DNA of 11,170 nucleotides from Bacteroidota bacterium (GTDB lineage Bacteria > Bacteroidota > Ignavibacteria > UBA10030): NCBI GenBank assembly GCA_003519375.1, contig DOWV01000060.1:11027-22196 (forward strand), read 5' to 3'. The notes below the pieces were generated by a model. It was not told the DNA's origin. It made no database searches and saw only the letters and a list, made by a program, of their open reading frames with translations. Shown here piece after piece: positions 1-6,018 of this stretch. Position numbers and translations under genes: made by a program. The first letter of the stretch is position 1, and each line of letters opens with the position of its first letter.

Positions 1-22
1 GCCTCGAAATGAATTTCGAGGC
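1..22 (-). terminator. Possible terminator hairpin after the last gene
   Basis: GCCTCGAAA (1-9) pairs perfectly with TTTCGAGGC (14-22) around a TGAA loop on the plus strand (TTCA on the minus strand). It lies 76 bases after the stop at 99, where the block would be expected to end. The bases that would carry a T run lie outside the window, so termination cannot be confirmed. Confidence 0.5.
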
Positions 23-98
23 TACGCATCGTATCGTGCTTTTCGCCTTCCGTCTACCGTCTTACCACCCGAGCTGCACCTGAGCCCTCACTTCTCAC

Positions 99-1676
99 CT
101 ATTCTCCCACCGTTGTCATCACCAGGCGCGTTTCGGCCTGAAGTGTGTCCCGTTTCACTTTTTTCATACCCCGTTGACTGGCAAGGAAGCGCTCAAGGTC
201 CTCCTGAAGAATCTTGTAGCCCTCTACCTCTTGAGTATGGACCGGTTCGAATTCTTCAGTACGGGCGAACGCCTGGAGGAACTCCGCACCGAACGGTTCA
301 TCGCACTCGAACTCTTCTGGTATCGGATACACCCGGTTTACTTTCGATTGATCGATATAGTGATTGTCGACCAGCAGAGCGCGCTTTCCGTCCGCCAGGT
401 GATATATGAACCGAATGTAGCACGGCATGTTGACGCGCACGTACGCCTGCATACGCTCCCCTTTCGAAAACACCAGATCGTCCGTCCCTTTGTTTGTCCA
501 TACCTCGAGGCTCAGACCGCTGGGCAGCGCCTCGTCCTTCCCAAACTGTTTCTGATCGCTCAGCGCCGCGGCAAAATTCTGAGGCTTCAGGCTCAGAGGG
601 GTTTTCTCCAGGATCGAGGTATCAATGACAGCTTCCGCACTTCCGATCATCTTTCCGTCCGACACCCGCTGGAACGTCGAGATGAACTTGATCCCGTTCT
701 CGCGCTCCCAATATGTTCCGCGCAAGATATAGTCTGCCTGTGGCGAGCGTATGGTATCGCCAACAATTTCCAGCGAACGAGATTTCAGATCTTGCTGCAC
801 AGGAGTCCACCTTGCCACCTCGGCGACTCGTGACTCGAGGACTTGTTTGAAAAACCTCGAGAACGGGCTTCCCATTTTCGTGTCGCGATAGGTAAAGGGG
901 GTCACCAGGAGTGTCGCCTCTTTGAGATTCAATTGTTCTTTGAGGCAGTAAGCGAGGTACCAGGCAAGATCCTCAGCACTCACCATCGGCCTCTGTACGA
1001 GCCTCCGCACCGCTTCCCGAATGGCGGACTCATCCACTTCGTCTTTCGCCATATCACCTTCCAGCTCCGCAATCGCTTTCACCGTGCCGGTCCTGACTGC
1101 GAGAAGGATTGCCTGCGCTTCCTCCAGCTGACGAAAAAGCGGGTAACAGGCCAGGTACTCATCCAGCGCTTTCGTTTTCAATCCCTGCTCTTCGTCCGTT
1201 TTCCCCGCATCCAAAGATTGACGAATACTCTTTCTGAGTTTCGACTCCTTTTCTTTGTAGAGGCTTGCCAGATGTGCCCGCGAAACGTACGCAAGGGCGT
1301 AGGACATTTCTTCGTCGTCATCATAGAACGTTTTAAGCTCGAGCCCCTGGATCTCCATCGACGACGTGGCTTGAGTTGCGCTGCTGAAGTACGATGAGAT
1401 CCGTTGATTGCGCTCCTCGACTATCATCCCCGACGTGCTCTGGAGACTGACGCGCACACTCTGAATGAGATTGCCCCGGGCGCTTTCCGTGGCCTTCCGA
1501 AGACTTGTAGCACGGTCGATGCCTCCGGTGACTTTGTGCATACCAAAACCCGTGAGGTAGAGCTGCTCAGGGTAGGATATGCTCTTGCCGTACTCTTTTA
1601 CCCAGTCCGGCTTCTGCGCAAAGGCTGCGGCTGAGAAGTAAAGCAAGAGCAAGACGATTCTCAGAATTCTCTGCAT
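99..1676 (-). CDS. Exported LPP20-like / FlgO-CsgG-like / DUF4384 protein
   Basis: A 525-residue protein. Signal peptide about 1-20 (ILRIVLLLLYFSAAAFA, cleaved before QKPDW). Residues about 22-95 are LPP20-like: PDWV, LYLTGFG, then an Ala-rich helix (ATSLRKATESARGNLI) as in the lipoprotein upstream. Residues about 140-230 are helical and charged. Residues about 255-358 (LLVTPFTYRD, SRFFKQVLESRV, ADYILRGTYWE, VSDGKMIGSAEAV) resemble the CsgG/FlgO/TolB-N type of fold that builds outer-membrane rings. Residues about 388-475 match DUF4384: LSLEVWTNKG, VFSKGERMQAYVRVN, CYIRFIYHLADG, YPIPEEF. DUF4384 is commonly fused to caspase domains, and here a caspase gene lies three genes upstream. The order LPP20-like then TolB-like recalls the flagellar ring protein FlgT, but no flagellar genes are nearby. 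The Shine-Dalgarno is weak; the start was chosen for the signal peptide. Role: probably an envelope scaffold (inference). Confidence 0.85.
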   Translation of the reverse strand: MQRILRIVLLLLYFSAAAFAQKPDWVKEYGKSISYPEQLYLTGFGMHKVTGGIDRATSLRKATESARGNLIQSVRVSLQSTSGMIVEERNQRISSYFSSATQATSSMEIQGLELKTFYDDDEEMSYALAYVSRAHLASLYKEKESKLRKSIRQSLDAGKTDEEQGLKTKALDEYLACYPLFRQLEEAQAILLAVRTGTVKAIAELEGDMAKDEVDESAIREAVRRLVQRPMVSAEDLAWYLAYCLKEQLNLKEATLLVTPFTYRDTKMGSPFSRFFKQVLESRVAEVARWTPVQQDLKSRSLEIVGDTIRSPQADYILRGTYWERENGIKFISTFQRVSDGKMIGSAEAVIDTSILEKTPLSLKPQNFAAALSDQKQFGKDEALPSGLSLEVWTNKGTDDLVFSKGERMQAYVRVNMPCYIRFIYHLADGKRALLVDNHYIDQSKVNRVYPIPEEFECDEPFGAEFLQAFARTEEFEPVHTQEVEGYKILQEDLERFLASQRGMKKVKRDTLQAETRLVMTTVGE

Positions 1677-1708
1677 TCGAGCTGCGTTTCGTTGGTTGTT
1701 CGGGCTAT

Positions 1709-1733
1709 TCGTCGGGAGCAGAACTCCCGACGA
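1709..1733 (-). terminator. Perfect hairpin between the two LPP20-type genes (attenuator or processing site)
   Basis: The inverted repeat is 1709-1718 with 1724-1733: a 10-base-pair stem with no mismatch around a 5-base loop, GC-rich, lying 15 bases after the lipoprotein stop and 32 bases before the next ATG. On the minus strand no run of T follows (the sequence continues ATAGCCCGAAC), so a classical intrinsic terminator is unlikely. Partial attenuation or RNA 3'-end protection fits better. Confidence 0.6.
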
Positions 1734-1748
1734 CGGGAGATGGGGCCG

Positions 1749-2315
1749 CTATTGCTTCTTCGACTCCTCGTACTTCTTCACCTCGTCATCCAGCTCTTTG
1801 AATGTCTGCGAGGCCCGGAAGCGCGTGTACAGGTCATCGTTGGCCTTGATCCGCTGCGCCAGGGCGGCAGATGCTGCTCCGGTCGGATACTCGACGAGCA
1901 CATACGCACGCCAGTTGTTACCGTCCTTCATCTGCTTTTGTTTGCTCACACGGCTCCCTGTAAGCGAGGAGGCAACCACCGACTTATTCGCCTGGGTGAA
2001 CATATCGAGCAATTGGGCGTTGTTGGCAGTGCCCGTCTCTTCTGTGAACCTCGCCTGCAAGCCCGTGATCTTCGTCTCGACCATCCGGCTGATTTCTGTC
2101 CTTGCCCCCTGTGTCGCCTTGTCAATCGCAAGCTGGAGATCCTGGGAAACTTGCGTGTTGGCAGCATAGAACACAGCGGGATCTTTCGGAATGCTCGTGA
2201 ACCAATCTGGAATTGCTCCAGCATCAGCCGACTGCATCGACTGCGATGCGCTGCCGCATCCGAATAGCGTGACGGTCGCCAGAACGGCGATGGCAGTGAA
2301 GCTGAGTGTGCGCAT
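1749..2315 (-). CDS. LPP20-family-like outer membrane lipoprotein
   Basis: A 188-residue protein from the ATG at 2315. It has a lipoprotein signal with lipobox LFGC, lipid-bearing C20, followed by GSASQ without an Asp at +2. The mature part has the LPP20 pattern: PDWF, then a short beta stretch with a tyrosine (VFYAANTQ), then a long helix with spaced alanines (DLQLAIDKATQGARTEISRMV). A second strand pair (NNWRAYVLVEYP) and a charged C-terminal helix ending KKYEESKKQ follow. LPP20 proteins include the Helicobacter lipoprotein and the flagellar FlgP type; they are envelope proteins with no known enzymatic activity. The same domain type begins the next gene downstream, so the two products may form a hetero-oligomer (inference). 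It follows the double palindrome by 42 bases and precedes a hairpin at 1709-1733. Confidence 0.87.
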   Translation of the reverse strand: MRTLSFTAIAVLATVTLFGCGSASQSMQSADAGAIPDWFTSIPKDPAVFYAANTQVSQDLQLAIDKATQGARTEISRMVETKITGLQARFTEETGTANNAQLLDMFTQANKSVVASSLTGSRVSKQKQMKDGNNWRAYVLVEYPTGAASAALAQRIKANDDLYTRFRASQTFKELDDEVKKYEESKKQ

Positions 2316-2319
2316 ACGA

Positions 2320-2325
2320 CCTCCC
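2320..2325 (-). promoter_or_regulatory. Shine-Dalgarno site that decides the lipoprotein start
   Basis: The minus strand reads GGGAGG four bases before the ATG at 2315. This fits the lipoprotein signal that begins there and argues against a longer frame starting at 2456, which would overlap the previous gene. Confidence 0.8.
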
Positions 2326-2357
2326 AAGTGGTGAGTAGAATAATCGGTAAGCTCGTT

Positions 2358-2403
2358 AATTGGTTTGGGCCGAAGGCCCATCCGCCTCCGGCGGAAATTG
2401 GTT
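2358..2403. repeat. Double palindrome flanked by 8-base direct repeats (REP-like or miniature element)
   Basis: Two 15-base palindromes abut exactly: 2366-2380 (TGGGCCGAAGGCCCA) and 2381-2395 (TCCGCCTCCGGCGGA), each a 6-base-pair stem with a 3-base loop. The octamer AATTGGTT sits directly before (2358-2365) and directly after (2396-2403). The right copy overlaps the stop codon of the transglutaminase-like gene. The arrangement looks like an inserted palindromic element with a target duplication. As RNA, the two hairpins lie between that stop and the lipoprotein ribosome binding site and could stabilise or separate the transcripts. Confidence 0.75.
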
Positions 2404-4087
2404 AATTCGAAATCACGATGACATTTGGTACAATTTCCTTGAACTGCGGCATGCACATTCCAATATCGGCATTGATGTACGTCGGATCGCAGATGGTGTA
2501 TGTCGCTCCCCGAAACTGGACCGAGTCTCCGCTGATTGCACTGCCGAACTTCACCGCCGTGGCAATATGTCCAGGATAGTCAAGAGCGACGACATCGAGG
2601 CCAAAGAGATTCTTCACGAGATAAGCGAAGAGTATCGAGCGGTCCTCGCAATCACAGTACGGGTAGAAAAGCGTCTCGTCCGGAAACAGGGGTTTCTCTC
2701 TTCCAAACTGCTCGGGATCGGTTTTGTAATCGAACGCCGTCTGGACAAACCGAAGAAGCATGTTCACAGCTTCTCGTTCGGTCTTCCCCTGGACAACCGG
2801 TTTCCATTGCGAGAGCAGTGTCTGAGCCGCTTCGGGAGATGAGGCGCTCCCAAAATACACCTCGAAATTCATCAGCGGGTATTCCCGGAAGAAGTCGACG
2901 GCATCCCTGCTCAGCTTGACGTTGAAAGAATATTCTTTCCCGCCATACTCGAATTTGAGTTTCCTTTCCAAGATGACATGGTTCAGAGTCGGTGCGCTCT
3001 TGACAACATAATCCGTATTCTTCTCGGCACCGGGATATTTTCCTTCATAGCTGAAGAGATGACCGTCGTACGGCTTTTCGCCCGGGTTCAATGCGGCGAC
3101 GTAAAATTTCCTCTGGTCGTTGTCAAACGTCAGATATGGGACATAGAAGAGTCTGTTCGTTGTGGGAAGTAAGAGATGAAGCTGATTCGTACTGTAGCCG
3201 ATCTTTGCGTCATACCCCGATTTCGCGAGCATGAACCAGACAAACAGTCTCGCCTCGTTTGGTGCGCCAAAAACCTTGCGCCCGACCTGGTTCAGCAAAA
3301 GCGCAAACCCCCAGTCGTTGAGCTTCATCTCATTTCGTTTGCGCTGGAGCTGCGCCAGCAGCTCTTCATAGTTGGATCGGCTAAGCGCCGCCCAACAATC
3401 GCTTATCGCGTCCTTGTCAATCGTTCCGGAAAGCTTCATCCTGAGCGAGTCATCGCGCTCGAGTGACAGCGTTGTATTGAAGAACGGCACGTCGAGAGGT
3501 GTGAGATGCCTGGGGTTTAGAGGAACCGGCGCTGGAGCGATCAACGGAGGGGGTTCCACGCGTTGGGGGATTGGAGTCTCCTTGATGATGACCGGTTTTG
3601 ACTCCGCATCTTTCGTAACCTGGGGACGCGGTGGAGGGATTATTGCCGGCGGCGCTTCCTCGCGTTTCGGGGCTGGCGCTTCTTTGATGATCACAGGCTT
3701 TGACGCTGTATCTCTCGATGCTTGCGGACGCGGCGAAGGGATTTGTTCCGGGGGCGCTTTCTCAGGCTTTGGCGCCGGCGGTTCCTTGATAATGACAGGT
3801 TTGGACACCGTGTCCTTCGGGACCTGGGGATGCGGCTTGTAGATCGGCACCTGCAACGGTTTCGGGGTTGTATCCGGCACAATCCCGTGCATCGCCTGCA
3901 TCTCTTTCCACTCCCGTTTCAGAAACTCAGTAAACTCCTTGTCGCGCTCATCCTTAAACTGTTGAAACTTCTCCTGCTCTTTCTTCAGCCACTTCTCGTA
4001 CTCCGTCTCCTGGCCAAGAAGCGTCGCACTTGCGAGACCAGAGAGAAGAAACACGAAGAGTAATCGAATTGTGATTTTTGGCTTCAT
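2402..4087 (-). CDS. Exported transglutaminase-like protein with proline-rich repeats
   Basis: A 561-residue protein. Signal peptide about 1-25 (hydrophobic core LLFVFLLSGLASATLLG). Residues about 27-66 are highly charged and probably a coiled coil. Three exact-length 34-residue proline-rich repeats follow (86-187, each with SKPVIIKE). A middle region (about 195-400, with LNDWGFALLLNQV and WFMLAKSGYDAKIGY) is of a type I recall in Bacteroidota transglutaminase-like proteins. The C-terminal transglutaminase-like fold (about 435-545) has likely catalytic C480 in YCDCEDRS, H507 in PGHIATAV and D534 in CDPTYI. This superfamily includes cross-linking enzymes, peptidases and N-glycanases, so the reaction cannot be read from sequence. 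The proline-rich part could span the periplasm or cell wall. No strong Shine-Dalgarno is visible at 4087, but the signal peptide supports this start. It lies 75 bases after the caspase gene. Confidence 0.88.
   Translation of the reverse strand: MKPKITIRLLFVFLLSGLASATLLGQETEYEKWLKKEQEKFQQFKDERDKEFTEFLKREWKEMQAMHGIVPDTTPKPLQVPIYKPHPQVPKDTVSKPVIIKEPPAPKPEKAPPEQIPSPRPQASRDTASKPVIIKEAPAPKREEAPPAIIPPPRPQVTKDAESKPVIIKETPIPQRVEPPPLIAPAPVPLNPRHLTPLDVPFFNTTLSLERDDSLRMKLSGTIDKDAISDCWAALSRSNYEELLAQLQRKRNEMKLNDWGFALLLNQVGRKVFGAPNEARLFVWFMLAKSGYDAKIGYSTNQLHLLLPTTNRLFYVPYLTFDNDQRKFYVAALNPGEKPYDGHLFSYEGKYPGAEKNTDYVVKSAPTLNHVILERKLKFEYGGKEYSFNVKLSRDAVDFFREYPLMNFEVYFGSASSPEAAQTLLSQWKPVVQGKTEREAVNMLLRFVQTAFDYKTDPEQFGREKPLFPDETLFYPYCDCEDRSILFAYLVKNLFGLDVVALDYPGHIATAVKFGSAISGDSVQFRGATYTICDPTYINADIGMCMPQFKEIVPNVIVISN
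3527..3832 (-). repeat. Three tandem 102-base coding repeats (34 residues each)
   Basis: Three units at residues 86-119, 120-153 and 154-187 of the transglutaminase-like protein, each exactly 34 codons. All share PQxxxDxxSKPVIIKE, then a region rich in P, A and E. SKPVIIKE is unchanged in all three, while the Pro-rich halves vary. The sequence is likely extended and unstructured, with alternating charge. Confidence 0.93.
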
Positions 4088-4162
4088 CTTGTGACTGATG
4101 GTCGATTCTCAACTAGTCATGAACTCTGACGATTGGCCGTTTTCAAGCCGCCTGGGTCACCG

Positions 4163-5440
4163 TCATTTCTCTTCGACCACAATCGAAAACGGGAGATTTC
4201 TGTCCCACGGTGTCGGACTCGGTGTCGGGTGCTGCATGGATTTTGTATCGCGCCTCACGTTGAGGTTGACATAGTCGACGAGTTCTCCCAACCGGACAAT
4301 TTGATCGGAGTCAGAGTCAGCTTTTCCCTTCAGCCCTTCGAGTATGTGGTACGTGAAGACTCCATGACCACCGCCCCAGTTCTGTGATTCCTGCGAGAAT
4401 TCGTTAGACTCACTTGCACTGAACGTTAAGACGCTGTTGCCGGCTTTTGCGATTTCCTCAAGGAACTGGTTGATCAACCCTGCGTTGGCTGTGCCTCGCA
4501 TCGCAACGTTTGTGCTGACACCCGCGCTGTGACACGCATCGGCGAAGACAACGATCTTCCTCGCCTTGATGTAGTCACGTATGGCGTCCTGAACTTCCTG
4601 CATCTTGACTGCTGTGGCAGCTGGTCTCGCCAGATCGGAATCGTACGCGAGGAGGTACGGCACATTTGGCCGTGTCGGATCGGGCGCACCGTGACCCGCA
4701 AAGTAGATGATGGCTATATCTTCCTCCAGGGCGCTCTTCATGAAATCGAAGATCGCCTCCTGGATGTTGGTCTTCGTCGCCTCTTTGTTGAGGAGCTTGC
4801 GCACATTTCCCTTGGGGACACCTCTTCCTCCCGCTTCAAGAGGGGTCACGAGAAAATTATAGAATGCTTCGGCGTCCCGATCGGCATAGCGCAAGGAGGG
4901 AATATCCGGGCTTTTATACTCTGAGATTCCGACGACAGCCGCCCACACCTGGTAGCCCTTGAAGAGCTTCGTCTCGGGAAGCTTGCTCTCACTTTTGGCG
5001 ATGACCACCTCTCGCATTACTCTGATCGTCTCCTTGCCGACGTTCTGATTTGCATCGATCGCGTCTATCTCGATGACATTCGCTCCAAACACCAGCAGGA
5101 CATCCGCTGTGAATTCCACGCCTCCTTTGACCGGTTTCAAGACCGCATCACGATCGTTCACTCTCACGATCGCCACGCCACTCGAGTCGAGCGCTATGCC
5201 GCGAACTGAGATGGCACCAACCTTGGCTACAATCCCTGAATCACGCGCGATCTTCATGCCTCGCTGCACAACCTCGATCGGCTCGAGAATCGTGATCGCC
5301 GGAGGCGTTGCGTCTTTCGATTTCTTGGCCAGAAAAATCAACGATCCGGATTTACTCCGCTCCGCTGCAGTCTGTCCAAACGCCCCATGGGCAGCACACA
5401 TCAACAGAATGAGGCATCCCACAGTAATTTTCGAGCTCAT
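4163..5440 (-). CDS. Exported caspase-like (peptidase C14) cysteine protease with Ig-like domain
   Basis: A 425-residue protein from the ATG at 5440. The signal peptide is about residues 1-23 (CLILLMCAAHGAFGQ). An Ig-like beta domain follows (about 45-145, with SGVAIVRVND and GANVIEIDAIDANQN). The caspase-fold domain runs from about 163 to near the C-terminus: it opens with VVGISEY and LRYADRDAEAF, has the catalytic histidine H250 in YFAGHG and the catalytic cysteine C303 in FADACHSAG. D301, two residues before the cysteine, is where metacaspases have an acid that shapes the S1 pocket, so Arg/Lys specificity is plausible but untested. The Ig-like plus C14 arrangement is known in bacterial caspase-family proteins. 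Because it is exported it should act in the periplasm or outside the cell, unlike eukaryotic caspases. Substrates are unknown; processing of the adjacent envelope proteins is an inference. The dyad is intact, and no truncation is seen. Confidence 0.92.
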   Translation of the reverse strand: MSSKITVGCLILLMCAAHGAFGQTAAERSKSGSLIFLAKKSKDATPPAITILEPIEVVQRGMKIARDSGIVAKVGAISVRGIALDSSGVAIVRVNDRDAVLKPVKGGVEFTADVLLVFGANVIEIDAIDANQNVGKETIRVMREVVIAKSESKLPETKLFKGYQVWAAVVGISEYKSPDIPSLRYADRDAEAFYNFLVTPLEAGGRGVPKGNVRKLLNKEATKTNIQEAIFDFMKSALEEDIAIIYFAGHGAPDPTRPNVPYLLAYDSDLARPAATAVKMQEVQDAIRDYIKARKIVVFADACHSAGVSTNVAMRGTANAGLINQFLEEIAKAGNSVLTFSASESNEFSQESQNWGGGHGVFTYHILEGLKGKADSDSDQIVRLGELVDYVNLNVRRDTKSMQHPTPSPTPWDRNLPFSIVVEEK

Positions 5441-5445
5441 GACGA

Positions 5446-5452
5446 CTCCTCT
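5446..5452 (-). promoter_or_regulatory. Shine-Dalgarno site that decides the caspase start
   Basis: The minus strand reads AGAGGAG five bases before the ATG at 5440. This supports the start that yields a signal peptide, over an in-frame ATG at 5566 that would overlap the upstream gene by 92 bases. Confidence 0.8.
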
Positions 5453-5474
5453 ACAATGCAAAACATATGATCGT

Positions 5475-6005
5475 TCAGTTCCCTGTCGGCCTGCCGATGG
5501 GTTTAGGGAAGACTTCCAACGTGGGAGTTGCCGCTTCGCTCCCCCCCTTCGACAGCACGTATCCAACTACACCTCCTACGATGCCCAGGCCTCCACCGAT
5601 GTACCACAATGGACTGATCCCGCTTGAAACGATTTCCACTTCGATCACGAAGTAGTAGTCATCCCCCTCCAGCCCCTGCGGAAACTCCTTGAGAAAATCC
5701 CACGTGACCTGACGGTTCTGACCTGCATAACGGCCCTCTCCGATTTCTCCTGCCACCGATCGCGGGATGTGCAGGAAGGACTGGTTGCGTTCTCTCCGGA
5801 GGATGATCTTGACCGTATAGTCCTTGTTTGCCTCACCTTCCAGATCGTACCGAACAACGATCCTCGTTCCGACAATCTCGAATCGGACATTCACCACTTT
5901 GACATTATCGGCAGATCGCACTGATGAGGATGCTACCGATGGCACGAGCACCGAGACAATCAACAGGTAACAGAGACATTTCGATTTTCGAAAGAATCGG
6001 ATCAT
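5475..6005 (-). CDS. Small exported beta-rich protein with C-terminal membrane segment
   Basis: A 176-residue protein. An N-terminal signal peptide (basic RFFRKSK, then a hydrophobic run to about residue 26) is followed by a predicted beta domain (about 34-127). That domain has the pattern VVNVRFEIVGxRIVVRYDLEG, then G-E-G-x-Y-A-G and a VTWDF segment. This resembles a small domain I associate with exported proteins of Bacteroidota and Ignavibacteria ('NVRFEQxGxxIxIxYDL'), sometimes found next to sulfatase-modifying-like or T9SS proteins; the likeness is from memory. Residues about 131-151 form a Gly-rich hydrophobic helix (WYIGGGLGIVGGVVGYVL), followed by a short polar tail. It starts 13 bases after the surface-protein stop and ends 34 bases before the caspase gene, so it is probably in the same transcript. 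No catalytic motif is visible. A membrane-tethered partner of the neighbouring envelope proteins is an inference. Confidence 0.85.
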   Translation of the reverse strand: MIRFFRKSKCLCYLLIVSVLVPSVASSSVRSADNVKVVNVRFEIVGTRIVVRYDLEGEANKDYTVKIILRRERNQSFLHIPRSVAGEIGEGRYAGQNRQVTWDFLKEFPQGLEGDDYYFVIEVEIVSSGISPLWYIGGGLGIVGGVVGYVLSKGGSEAATPTLEVFPKPIGRPTGN

Positions 6006-6009
6006 GACA

Positions 6010-6015
6010 CCTCCT
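6010..6015 (-). promoter_or_regulatory. Shine-Dalgarno site for the small exported protein
   Basis: The minus strand reads AGGAGG four bases before the ATG at 6005, inside the 13-base gap after the stop of the surface-protein gene. It fixes the start and supports co-transcription of the two genes. Confidence 0.85.
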
Positions 6016-6018
6016 GCC

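Noticed and set aside
174..833. Plus-strand open frame of 219 codons opposite the DUF4384 gene
   Set aside because: It lies wholly antisense to a gene with a signal peptide and recognisable domains. Its translation is Arg/His/Leu-rich, without motif or ribosome binding site.
843..1397. Plus-strand open frame of 184 codons
   Set aside because: It is a shadow of the same minus-strand gene, with low-complexity composition typical of antisense frames and no start signal.
2316..2456. Longer N-terminus for the lipoprotein, with a CTKCH motif that could suggest haem binding
   Set aside because: It reads through the double palindrome and the end of the previous gene. The lipoprotein signal and ribosome binding site fix the start at 2315, and the motif is chance.
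4088..4162. Possible internal promoter before the transglutaminase-like gene (TTGAAA with a weak downstream box)
   Set aside because: No convincing -10 or FCB-type -7 element at the right distance. The gap is only 75 bases in a co-directional block.
5395..5425. Cys in the caspase signal peptide as a lipobox
   Set aside because: The residues before it are L-L-M, and methionine at -1 does not fit. A signal peptidase I site after AHGAFG is more likely.
99..5440. Anti-phage defence island based on the caspase
   Set aside because: All visible products are exported or lipid-anchored, both enzymes have signal peptides, and no sensor, nuclease, gasdermin or toxin-like gene is present.
5441..5566. 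Longer N-terminus for the caspase gene
   Set aside because: It would overlap the previous gene by 92 bases and bury the signal peptide; the strong ribosome binding site is at 5446-5452.
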